Below, in pieces: positions 1 through 8,600 of a stretch of 43,121 nucleotides of DNA (the stretch's first letter is position 1; each line of letters starts with the position of its first letter). The position numbers and the translations under genes were made by a program. The stretch covers positions 1 through 43,121 of the forward strand of contig CAYHEC010000027.1 in NCBI GenBank assembly GCA_964355675.1, written 5' to 3'. Below the pieces are notes generated by a model that made no database searches, had not been told where the DNA came from, and was given only the letters and a program-made list of their open reading frames with translations. The stretch is from CAMBDS01 sp964355675 (lineage in GTDB: Bacteria; Electryoneota; AABM5-125-24; Hatepunaeales; Hatepunaeaceae).

Positions 1-90
1 CTCCAAGAGAATCTTGTCCGAATTGGCGTCCCAAGCGAATAAATCAACGAACTCATAATTTCTGCTATTGCACTTGAATCGCTTGCAACC
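1..90 (-). other. Open frame running off the left edge (possible partial gene)
   Basis: Read on the minus strand, the frame from base 90 down to base 1 has 30 sense codons and is bounded upstream by TAA at 93-91. It encodes a plausible globular stretch (NYEFVDLFAWDANSDKILLE). No ATG or GTG start is present in this frame, so it may be a fragment, a gene with an unusual start, or chance. No family is recognised. Confidence 0.2.
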
Positions 91-121
91 TTAATCTGCA
101 CTGATTAATAAATTAGACTGG

Positions 122-436
122 TCAGGCAACACAAAAAGAAATAAATCTCGTATCTTGAAGATATTGGGTACGATCAGCATACAAATCAAAGCGAACAGTG
201 TAAATGCCAGATGTTAGGCCACCAACATCCAAATTGCCTGAAACAAGAAGTTCACTATAATTACTGTCGAAAGGAGCGCCAAGGAGACTGATATTGTTGA
301 CGCTAAACGTTCGAGCAATTCCCTCTGATCCCTCACCGGCATAGAGGTTAACGAATAAAATGAATTCTTGCTTGTTTTCTGTTAGATTTCTTACCTTGAT
401 CGAATATTTCAAAAATCCAATTCTGCCGAAATCCAC
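122..436 (-). CDS. C-terminal beta-domain of the C39-like peptidase, out of frame with it
   Basis: This 104-codon frame (GTG at 436, with a stop directly in front of it) encodes a beta-rich segment (strand-like pieces YSIKVRNLTENKQEFILFVN and GIYTVRFDLYAD) resembling an Ig-like or CARDB-type domain. It has no ribosome binding site of its own. The upstream peptidase frame stops at 409 immediately after a run of five T on the coding strand. Adding one T would join ...WISAELDF to LKYSIKV... without a break. I infer one original gene of about 440 codons split by a frameshift. This could be a sequencing indel, a recent mutation, or, less likely, programmed slippage at the T-run. The domain probably binds or presents the substrate of the protease. 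No family assignment is certain. Confidence 0.55.
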   Translation of the reverse strand: MDFGRIGFLKYSIKVRNLTENKQEFILFVNLYAGEGSEGIARTFSVNNISLLGAPFDSNYSELLVSGNLDVGGLTSGIYTVRFDLYADRTQYLQDTRFISFCVA

Positions 437-1443
437 CTATGCCCAAAGCGGCTATCATCCGGCAGTACTGGGAAGGGTGGTTGAATATTTGGATGGTGAC
501 TGTCATTCACAATTTGGTAATCGAAGTAATATCCCAGATCATGACCGCCAGTTCCATCCCATTGCCAGTATGAAAATGGTTGTCCTGCCTTCGAAACGGT
601 CGAACCGGTATTTCGGCAAAACACTAATGATCCCGGACCAGTATTGGGGTCTGCTTCCCAGAATACTAGACAGCCGCGTCTATTTGCTATAGAAGGTGGC
701 GGGGTTAAAAATTTGAGTGTTCCGTAGCCTTGACCTTCGCTTATTAAGACGTCATCCGACTTGCCTCTAATCCAATTTGAAAGCTCATCTTTAAGTTGTT
801 GCCATGTTAAAACTATGCGTGAACCATGTGACAGTGGATCATGAAGAACGACTTTACTGCCACATTCCAGCAGACCAATTATTAATCTCGTGTGGGCTTG
901 ACCCAGCATTACTGGTGCAGGCTTCCCGTCAACGGCTCCATGAAGCGAATTTTTGATATATAGTTCGAAATCAGGCCAAAAAGTCCAATCGACCTGGTTG
1001 CAAGACGTAATTCGCCACCGACGATATTCAATAGTCGGATTATTAAAGTTATCTGGAAGAAAGTAACCTGAAGTTCTATCTGAATGAGCAATAATGCCAG
1101 CATTCTCGAGGGTATCCTCCCAAAATAATCCAGAATCGTGTGCCTGATGGCTGATTCCAGCCAAATACCAGGGATTAGTCTGATCCCATTTCTTGCCTAG
1201 AGCTGGTCCATTTTGCCATTCCCCTTGGTGGTAGAAAACACAGCTTGCAAAGGTTGCTAAATTGCACCATGGCAGATTGGTTTGGGCGAAAGCGCCACAT
1301 GAAAGTAAAACATCACTATTAATATTAATAGGAGTAGGTGTTTTGACCTTCTCGAGAGTAGAAGGATCAACTTGATTAGAGTCCTGCAAATCATTGGTTA
1401 ATTTGGTCTTGTTTTTTGTGGAACTCGGCTTAATGGTTTTCAT
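409..1443 (-). CDS. Papain-fold (C39-like) cysteine peptidase
   Basis: The 344-aa frame has a polar N-terminal tail of about 45 residues without a signal peptide, then a C39/papain-like domain. The motif 'QTNLPWCNLATFASC' fits the catalytic Gln/Cys helix. 'GQAHTRLIIGLLECGSKVVLHDP' carries the expected catalytic His followed by an Asp, as in C39_2 and AvrRpt2-like peptidases. A 'TWQQLKDEL' helix follows, as in the family. ATG at 1443 is preceded by AAAGGA with good spacing. The frame ends at 409 right after a T5 run, and the downstream segment (122-436) continues in another frame, so the protein is probably truncated. Without a signal peptide, location is uncertain. The lysine- and serine-rich tail with 'LLSCGAFAQ' could be a leader for another export route. 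No neighbour reveals the substrate. Fold is fairly sure, substrate unknown. Confidence 0.7.
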   Translation of the reverse strand: MKTIKPSSTKNKTKLTNDLQDSNQVDPSTLEKVKTPTPININSDVLLSCGAFAQTNLPWCNLATFASCVFYHQGEWQNGPALGKKWDQTNPWYLAGISHQAHDSGLFWEDTLENAGIIAHSDRTSGYFLPDNFNNPTIEYRRWRITSCNQVDWTFWPDFELYIKNSLHGAVDGKPAPVMLGQAHTRLIIGLLECGSKVVLHDPLSHGSRIVLTWQQLKDELSNWIRGKSDDVLISEGQGYGTLKFLTPPPSIANRRGCLVFWEADPNTGPGSLVFCRNTGSTVSKAGQPFSYWQWDGTGGHDLGYYFDYQIVNDSHHPNIQPPFPVLPDDSRFGHRWISAELDF

Positions 1444-1574
1444 TTCATTCCTTTTAGGTTGGATTTAGTGACTTGATCTACACGAAGTGTAAGAAGATTA
1501 ACTACTTACCTTAAATATTTAGTTTTCATAACTTTTGGGTTCCTCGCTCTGTGGAACATTTAGCAAGGAATGTG

Positions 1575-1608
1575 GGTTGATTGAATACTTTGTGGTATTC
1601 AATCAACC
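1575..1608. repeat. Perfect 14-bp inverted repeat, 6-nt loop
   Basis: GGTTGATTGAATAC at 1575-1588 and its exact reverse complement at 1595-1608 flank TTTGTG. It lies about 130 bp upstream of the peptidase start at 1443. It is not followed by a T-tract on either strand, so an operator, a structured leader or a small mobile palindrome is more likely than an intrinsic terminator. Confidence 0.6.
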
Positions 1609-2227
1609 TTGAAAGATACCCTCACCCGCATGACTAACGGTAAAAAAATAATTGTCAATTTACTCCTTGTCAATCGTTTTCCACCCTTTTATGCAAACTT
1701 ACTGTGCTCTTTTAAAAGGAGGAGTATTTTCAAGTGTTTGGGACATAAGTCGTGTTGGAAATGATCAAGCTAAAGACTGGATTATTGGAATTGTCGGCGG
1801 CGTTCTTATAGACCTCCATACAAAAAACGCCCCGACGACGCAGTTCTTGCGCCAACCGGGCAAACGTTCTCGCAATACTCCGACGATTTCCTAGCTCCAC
1901 CTTCGAAGCGTCGTTCGTTATAGTCTGATAGTCTTGATGTTTCAAACCGAAAGCCACTGACTCGCCCTAAGACAAATTCGGCAAAGCACTTCGTTCTAAT
2001 TCACAATCATTTCCGTATCAAACGACATGATAAAACTGATGAAAACCTTATCCGATCTCCAGATCGAGTCCTATCTCCTTCCCTAATCCTCTGTTCAACT
2101 AACTGAGCAAGTTCCATTTGCACAGGATTTTCATATCCTGAATCGTATAGTAATGTATACGGTAATATCATTTTGGTCGAAGTTTAATTTGGTTCAAAAT
2201 ATAGCGAGATTGAATGTTGAATATCAA

Positions 2228-2256
2228 CAAGGGCAACCAAATGGCGGCCTTTGTTT
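2228..2256 (-). terminator. Imperfect terminator-like hairpin after the SBBP gene
   Basis: AACAAGGGCAACC / GGCGGCCTTTGTT pair imperfectly around AAAT. A T-run follows on the plus strand. It is a degenerate relative of the perfect hairpin at 22600-22629, which sits in the same place after the paralogous SBBP gene, so the 3' ends of the two genes share ancestry. Confidence 0.5.
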
Positions 2257-2278
2257 TTACGACCCATTCTTTAAATTT

Positions 2279-5200
2279 TTATTTCAACAGGGTCATCTTG
2301 CTGACTTTGGTGATGGTCGGCGTCTCCATCTTAACCAGATAAAGCCCCGCCGATGCTGTTTCGCCATTCCACACTACATTGTGATAACCTGCCTCAAGCT
2401 CGCCACTGATAAGAGTCGATACCTCACGGCCAGATACATCCAATACACTGATCGTTACGCGTGATGCTTCAGGTAAACCGAAGACTACACGTGTCACAGC
2501 ATTGAACGGATTGGGAAAGTTGGTGGACAAGTAGAAATGGTCAGGGATAGAGTGACCCGGATCGGCGACGGAATTATATGGTAACACAATGATGTGAACA
2601 ACGACTCCGACGCTGGTGTCGGCGTCTGAGAGGATAAAGGTTGCTGAATAATTCCCGGCTCTTCCCAGACCGGGAGTCCAAGCAAAGGCTCCAGTCCCGT
2701 CGTCGTTGTCCGTGAACTGCCAGTCTTGCGGCAGATTATCTGAAAACGCTATGATGGAGAGACTGTCTCCATCCGGGTCAAATCCTGACACCATTAAGAC
2801 CAGCTCACTTGACTCCTGAACCGATATAGAATCTTGGATGTCAATCCATCTGGGTGGACCATTAATATTATTCACAATAATGGCGACGTTGCGCGCAAGT
2901 TCGTGCTCACCATCGGAGAGGGTAAAGACGGCCGTGTAATGCCCTGAATCCGCGTTGGACGTCTGCCAGTGGAAGGTTCCGCTACCGTCGCCATTATCTT
3001 CAAACCGTGCGGAATCAGGCAGATCGTCAGAACTATAAATGATGGACAATCCAGCGTTTTCGTCGGTACCCTCCCCTCGGACAGTAAATTCCACCAGCTC
3101 GTTTTCGTCAGCTTCAACCTCATCCGGCACCTCAACCCAATGGAAGAAGGGCAAACCGAAGTCGATGTCTGTGATGAAGACGTCCATACCACCACCATAG
3201 TTCCTCTGGTAAGCTCCCTCGGTGGTAGGAAAGTTATCACTCTGAGTTCCACAGGAAACCACCACTCCTCCAGCGCCGTCGGGGATGAGATCAGAGCCAT
3301 AATCGCCACCATTTCCTCCCAGATAGGTGCTGTAGAGCAGTTCGTCGCCATCTTCGTTCAGATTGGCGATGAAGACGTCATAAAGTCCACCACCATAGTT
3401 CCTCTGGTAAGCCCCCTCGGTTGTGGGGAAGTCGCCGCTTGTATGGCCTGCAACCACTACTCCCCCAGCGCCATTGGGGATAAGGCCGACGATATTATCA
3501 TCACCGTTTCCACCTAAATAAGTGCTGTAAATAATTTCGCTCCCCTCACTGTTCAATTGAGTAACAAAGGCGTCGATGTCACCACCTCCGAAATTCCTCT
3601 GGTATGCCCCATCGGTCGTAGGGAAGTTTCCGTCCGTCCAGCCCGCCACCACTACCCCCCCATCACGGTCGGGGATAACGACATAGGCATGGTCTCGGCT
3701 ATTTCCTCCAAGTAAAGTGCTGTAAATTATTTCGCTCCCCTCAGCGTTTAATCTGGTAACGAAGGCGTCACCACCGCCACCGTAATCCCTCTGGTAGGCT
3801 CCCTCCGTAGTGGGGAAATTGTCGCTGTAAGTCAAACCCGCTACTATGATTCCCCCTTCTCCATCAGAGGTAAGAGCAAGATACCAGTTGCGTTCACCTT
3901 CTTCGTCATTCCCCCCCAGGTAGGTGCTGTAAAGCAGGTCTTCGACGCCATTCCCTTCGAAACTCAATCGGGCGACGAAGGCATCTGAGTGGCCGCCACC
4001 ATAATTAATCTGGCAGGCTCCATCAGTGATGGGGAAGTCACCCACCAAAGTTAACCCTCCCACCACAACCCCTCCGGCGTCGTCGGCGGTAAGGCCGAAG
4101 GCAAAGTCTGCATTCTCTCCTCCCAGAAAGGTACTGTAGAGAAGAGCGCTCCCCTCACTGTTCAGCTGGACGACGAAGGCATCCCAGTTACCAGCGCGGT
4201 CCCTCTGGTAAGCTCCCTCAGTAGTGGGGAAATTTTGGCTAAGCGTCTCACCCGCCACCACCACCCCCCCAGCGCCGTCGGGTGTAATGGCAAAAGCGGC
4301 ATCGTAATTAGTTCCCCCCAGATAGGTGTTGTAAAGCAGTTCGCTCCCATCCTCGCTCAACCGGGCGATGAAAGCGTCATAACCTCCACCACCGAAGTTC
4401 GTCTGATATGCCCCCTCGGTGGTGGGAAAGTCACTACCATAGGTCTCACCCGCCACCACAACCCCCCCGGCGCCGTCAGAGGTAATGACAAAGGCAATGT
4501 CATAAGCATTTCCTCCCAAATAGGTGCTATAGACCAGCGGGTCAACGATGAGCGGCTTAGTCTTGTCGAACCCTTCCGGTAGCACAACTCCGAACGAGTT
4601 GCCTCCCGCAACCGCAAACTCCGCCCGCACTGGCGCGAGAGAACCGTTCTCATCGATCTGGAAGGCTTCGGGGAGAGCTTGGTGAAGAACGCCCAGTGAG
4701 GTTGGCAGAAGCAGTTCTTCACCGTCCATCCGTAGGGGCGCAAGGCCTTGCGCCCCTACCCCATCGGTCAAACCCAACACTTCGATGCGGATAGCGTTCG
4801 GGTCGGCGTTCGGGTGGACTATGAAGTCGAACTCGACGAGTTGTGCGGCACTTCTGTCGCCGCCCTGCCGGCGACAGTCTGATGCATTATCGTCGTTCAT
4901 GTTTGCTGTCACCGACGGGGCGGTGACAGAAGATGTTCCGCCCCGCCAAACAATATCGACGCCGGGCCAAACATCCTTTAACACTACTCGCTGGAAGTTG
5001 CCGCAGTCAGGCGCCCACTCGGACTTGTCATTGCCGATGAAGTAGTTGTTGTTGTGCGAAAGTCGGTTGGCTGACTCGACCGAAGCGGCAATAGCCGGGG
5101 TCGTCTGTTCGGGCAGGAAATTCCCGGCATTACGCGGGAGAGTGTTCTGGAATTTGAACTTCAAGGCGTGCGAGCGTGTGGCCCGACTTGCTCGCAAGTC

Positions 5201-5527
5201 GGGTCCCATATCCCTTGAAACCTGATTTGCAAGCAAATCAGGCCACTCATCTGACAGTGGTTCAGCCTCCATATCCGGCACACTGAAAAGGATGGTGAAT
5301 CCATCTCGCTCGATCCACCACGTCAGTTCGCCCGTACCATCGGCCTTAAACAAGACGCGCTCATCCCACTGACCTTTGTTCTCGGTGAAGAAGATGGGAC
5401 GGCTTTGACTCAGGCTTTGCGGTTGGTAGGGCGGATTAGAATCCGCCCTACTGTCATTCGTCGATGCAAATACTGGGCAAGTAAGCGAGGTAACAATCAA
5501 CAATAGAGGAATGATCTTTCCAAGCAT
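2279..5527 (-). CDS. Secreted SBBP beta-propeller-repeat protein with type IX sorting domain
   Basis: This is a 1082-aa surface or secreted protein. A signal peptide (MLGKIIPLLLIVTSLTCPVFA) is followed by an N-terminal domain opening with 'FFTENKGQWDERVLFKADGTG', as in DUF7948-type SBBP proteins. Next come about seven SBBP repeats ('LLYSTYLGGN...D', 'GAGGVVVAGxT', 'DFPTTEGAYQ'; residues about 330-760) that should fold as a propeller. Two cadherin/Ig-like domains follow ('DPDGDSLSI', 'WTPGLGRAGNYSATF'). The C-terminal sorting domain begins near 'NFPNPFNAVTRVVFGLPEASR' and ends KMTLLK. It is a close paralogue of the protein at 22652-27145. The N-terminal third contains six palindromic DNA elements that keep the frame and are absent from the paralogue. 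Ligand and function are unknown; an adhesin or matrix role is inference. Confidence 0.9.
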   Translation of the reverse strand: MLGKIIPLLLIVTSLTCPVFASTNDSRADSNPPYQPQSLSQSRPIFFTENKGQWDERVLFKADGTGELTWWIERDGFTILFSVPDMEAEPLSDEWPDLLANQVSRDMGPDLRASRATRSHALKFKFQNTLPRNAGNFLPEQTTPAIAASVESANRLSHNNNYFIGNDKSEWAPDCGNFQRVVLKDVWPGVDIVWRGGTSSVTAPSVTANMNDDNASDCRRQGGDRSAAQLVEFDFIVHPNADPNAIRIEVLGLTDGVGAQGLAPLRMDGEELLLPTSLGVLHQALPEAFQIDENGSLAPVRAEFAVAGGNSFGVVLPEGFDKTKPLIVDPLVYSTYLGGNAYDIAFVITSDGAGGVVVAGETYGSDFPTTEGAYQTNFGGGGYDAFIARLSEDGSELLYNTYLGGTNYDAAFAITPDGAGGVVVAGETLSQNFPTTEGAYQRDRAGNWDAFVVQLNSEGSALLYSTFLGGENADFAFGLTADDAGGVVVGGLTLVGDFPITDGACQINYGGGHSDAFVARLSFEGNGVEDLLYSTYLGGNDEEGERNWYLALTSDGEGGIIVAGLTYSDNFPTTEGAYQRDYGGGGDAFVTRLNAEGSEIIYSTLLGGNSRDHAYVVIPDRDGGVVVAGWTDGNFPTTDGAYQRNFGGGDIDAFVTQLNSEGSEIIYSTYLGGNGDDNIVGLIPNGAGGVVVAGHTSGDFPTTEGAYQRNYGGGLYDVFIANLNEDGDELLYSTYLGGNGGDYGSDLIPDGAGGVVVSCGTQSDNFPTTEGAYQRNYGGGMDVFITDIDFGLPFFHWVEVPDEVEADENELVEFTVRGEGTDENAGLSIIYSSDDLPDSARFEDNGDGSGTFHWQTSNADSGHYTAVFTLSDGEHELARNVAIIVNNINGPPRWIDIQDSISVQESSELVLMVSGFDPDGDSLSIIAFSDNLPQDWQFTDNDDGTGAFAWTPGLGRAGNYSATFILSDADTSVGVVVHIIVLPYNSVADPGHSIPDHFYLSTNFPNPFNAVTRVVFGLPEASRVTISVLDVSGREVSTLISGELEAGYHNVVWNGETASAGLYLVKMETPTITKVSKMTLLK
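4732..4759. repeat. Perfect 28-bp palindrome inside the SBBP gene
   Basis: The half-site GTAGGGGCGCAAGG reads the same on the opposite strand across the whole 28 bp. It encodes GVGAQGLAPL on the minus strand, between 'GLTD' and 'RMDGEELLLPTSLG'. The paralogue has 'GDLETASNGDELLLPTSLG' there and no palindrome, so this is a frame-preserving insertion. Confidence 0.85.
4851..4932. repeat. Inverted pair of palindromes inside the SBBP gene (BIME-like)
   Basis: Two hairpins face each other. The first has CTTCTGTCGCCG with stem 4854-4862/4869-4877. The second has CTGTCACCG with stem 4906-4914/4921-4929, followed by AAG. The outer CTTCTGTC/GACAGAAG flanks are inverted, so the two units are the same element in opposite orientation. 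The block adds about 30 residues (GGTSSVTAPSVTANMNDDN... ) where the paralogue reads straight from 'VVWRSQGKH' to 'AEFDFQVHPNADPNAI'. Confidence 0.8.
5178..5246. repeat. Inverted pair of REP-like palindromes inside the SBBP gene (BIME-like)
   Basis: Unit one (5178-5205) is GTGGCCCGACTTG-CTCG-CAAGTCGGGTC. Unit two (5215-5246) is the related TTGAAACCTGATTTG-CAAG-CAAATCAGGCCAC in the opposite orientation. The whole block therefore begins GTGGCC and ends GGCCAC. They encode GPDLRASRAT and WPDLLANQV. A third copy of the same family lies at 15269-15300. Confidence 0.8.
5426..5451. repeat. 26-bp palindrome just after the SBBP signal peptide
   Basis: GTAGGGCGGATT and its exact complement flank AG. 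It encodes the segment NDSRADSNPPYQ immediately after the signal peptide, a position where inserted residues are harmless. The GTAGGG ends resemble those of the palindrome at 4732-4759. Confidence 0.75.
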
Positions 5528-5584
5528 GACTGGCCTTTCGGGCTATGAAATCAACACAATGTGGTATGAGTCGAAGGTAATAGC

Positions 5585-5613
5585 AAGGGGTCGGCAAAGA
5601 TCGCCGACCCCTT
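5585..5613 (-). terminator. Strong hairpin downstream of the ASH-domain gene
   Basis: AAGGGGTCGGC pairs perfectly with GCCGACCCCTT across a 7-nt loop, 15 bp past the stop of the gene ending at 5628. On the minus strand it is followed by GCTATTACC rather than a long T-run. It separates that gene from the SBBP gene starting at 5527, so the two are probably separate transcripts. Confidence 0.6.
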
Positions 5614-5627
5614 ACCTGTTCACTCGC

Positions 5628-8600
5628 TTACTTGATCAGAGTTACCTTCTGAACCGATGTAACACCATGAGCCTTGAGTCGGACAATGTACGTCCCGGTT
5701 ATCAGATCATTGTTCCCGAACGAGAACTGATGATACCCGGCGGTCAGCTCGCCATTGACAATCTGGCTGACAAGCCTGCCGTTCAGGTCGAAGACTGCCA
5801 GATCGGCAAGACCATCTTCTGGAATCGCTACCTTGATAGTGGTCGTGGCGTTGAAGGGGTTGGGATAGGCGTTCACCAGTTCAACCCGGTCTGGTACCAT
5901 GCCTGAGATGGTGATAGGCTCCGGATTGCCCATCGCCGCTACTTTATGTCCGCCATACTTGAAGGATCCGGCGTATTCTGCACGCGCTCCAGGTGAGAGA
6001 ACAACCCACCTCCCGATGAGACTTCCCCTGAAAGGGGTACCCCCCCCTAAAACAATGGTTCCGTTAGGCGCGTATATATTCGCACGAACATTGCACCCCC
6101 CCGAGATCATTACAGCGGTAGGAGTTCGATTGATTCCGCCGTCGTTGCCATTCTGACCTGCAACATAGACTTCGATATCTTTTGCGGTTGTGCCGGGTGC
6201 GGCTTTTGGACCGGGTCCAAAGCTGCTCCATCCATTTATCTCGATTCTGCCTAAGACTTTGATAGTAGTAGGACCGTTAAAATCAAAGGCTACTGCAGGG
6301 CGGCCATTGATTTCACTGAAGACATAGTCGCCTCCGGTAAAGGTTACCCTGCTACTTTGACCAGCCCGTAGAAGACCATAAACACCCGGCTGAATGACAT
6401 AGGTTTGGTTACCTGGGGCAACAATTTTGTCAGTGTTCCCGGGGTTGATTTGTGCTGGGAAATCAGGTAGATCGCCTGCCGGAATCAGGGGTAAGCTGAT
6501 TTGGCCATGAGTCGTGCCGTAAATTGTCCCGTGACTGGTGTGTTGTGTCTTGTAATAAACATCTGCTGTGACGGCGCTTCCCCATCTCGTCCAGACTTTA
6601 TCCGCACGGATGGAGGCGCATGTCACAGCAACATACATTCCCACAGTTAATTCGTAGTTTCCGTTGAAGAATGGTCCCGGGCTGTCGTTATTCACCCAGA
6701 TGTCACCAGAACCAATCCTTGAGCTCTGCCCGATATCGACTCCATCCAAGCCGAGTATCACTGTTGGGAGTTTATGAAGAACTCCTTTCCCATGCAGAAA
6801 TATAGGGAGGGGTGAGTCCGGATAATCGTTGGACTCGATCTCCAGCGTCGCATCGAAAGGACCTTTTGCGGTCGGGGTGAAAGTCACTTCGATGACTTCA
6901 TAATCACCCGGTAGTATTGGATCTTGCATATCGAAATTGACGAATGTCGCTTGAAACTGTTGATCGCTGGTCGCAAGCCCGGTCACATACAGGTTGCCAG
7001 TTCCTTGGTTTGAAACCTGCAAAGGCAGTGTCAGAGGCTCATAAAGCTCCACTTTATCGAAATCAATATCTACAACCGAAACAGAGATTTCGGGAATGGT
7101 CACTATGCCGTTCCCCGTAAGTGCGAGCTCGAGGTCCGATTCGTCACAGTCGTTCGAGTAAATGTGGAGAGACCCTGTGAACGGCCCTTCGGCATCAGGC
7201 GTAAAAGTGACTTGAACAGTCAGCGGATTTTGAGAGTTTACGTCAACACCGCCGTTCGGAGGGAAATCCGTCAGAAAGATCCCGTTGGAAGGATTGATCT
7301 GATCTATGTGCAAGTCGATTCCAGTCAGGTTACTGATCAGCAAATTCCACGTTGCAGGACTACCGATAGCCACATCACCGAAGTCGTGACCATTAGGTTC
7401 CGACACTTCGATCTCAGGCGTAGGTAGACCCTCCCCAGTCAGCTGTATGGCCACAGATGGAGTGGCAGGATCGTTGGATGAGATCGTCAAAGTCGCTGAA
7501 ATGCTTCCCACAACCAATGGTGTGAAGGTTATGGTAACGTTCTCAGAGGAGTTACTTTGGAGACCGATTATCTCTTGAGGAGAGGCCGTGTATTGCCCAT
7601 CATTGGGGTCTATGTCTATTGATGCGTTGAGAGGAAGCTCTCCATAATTCGATATGGTGACGATTATCGGATCGGCCGGTGCGCAAGCTGAAGCAGCGCC
7701 GAAGTCGATATCCGAGGCGTCAACATCAATTACCGGGGGGGTGCCGGCAGTGCCGGAGAGAGCCACCGTCACAGGATCGAGATTGGGATTGATTGAGTAG
7801 ATGATCAATTCGCCTCCGAAATTACCCGACCCATTCGGAGTAAAGGTGACGGTGAGGGTGTAAATCTCCTGTCCACTGCCGTCAATAACGTCATCCCCAA
7901 AGTTCGTCGTAAAATCGCCGCCAGCTCCCTGGATAGCATCGATGTCAACATCGTTACCGGAGTAACTTATGTCGAACGTAAAGTCGTAGCTGCCATCTGG
8001 CGCTACATTGCCGAAGTTGTGCGAATAAGGAGAAAATACTATCCAGCCTTCAGCAACCCCATCGTCGAAGATGCGGATGGTGGCCGGATTATAGCCGCCT
8101 GCCCAGAGGTTGTGGCCGTCTTGGGCTACAGAGCAATAGGGCTGGTCAGCTCCCGGGAAGACCGCGAAGGATTGAACTTCCGAGCAGTTCCAATTGCCAT
8201 CAACAAGAATCTGGTGAACCAGACCGCCGAGATTCGTGTTGCTAGTCATCCAGAGTTGACCTGTGGAATGCTTTGGAACCCATTCCAACCCGTATGTGTT
8301 GGTGTTGTTATGTTGGCCCATATGATCGTCAATTACACCGACCTCGTTCTGCAGGTCAACAGGATTTCCGTTCCCATCGAGTTGGAAGACATGAATGGGC
8401 AATCCTGCGGTTCCCAAATCCTGCACGAAGAGCATATTTGCCTCCGTGTCAATCGCTAACCCGCAGACGGGAAATCCAAATGCGATGGGGTTGCCGATGT
8501 CCTGACCCTGGGCATTATAACGATTAACGACATTGGTAGCCCATTGGTTGATGTAGAGGTAGCCGTAACCAAACGCCCCATCCATACAGTTGCCCGGATT

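Larger units (their letters stand above)
1444..2278. other. Gene-poor stretch of about 830 bp
   Basis: It contains the 14-bp perfect hairpin at 1575-1608 and a terminator-like hairpin near 2228. There is also a 75-codon minus-strand frame at 1730-1957 with an Arg-rich helix (RRSIARTFARLAQELRRRG). That frame has no recognisable family and could be a gene remnant or chance. No other convincing coding sequence or RNA gene is visible. Confidence 0.4.

Noticed and set aside
1730..1957. 75-codon minus-strand frame as a real gene
   Set aside because: No ribosome binding site, recognisable domain or neighbour supports it; kept only as a note on the gene-poor stretch.
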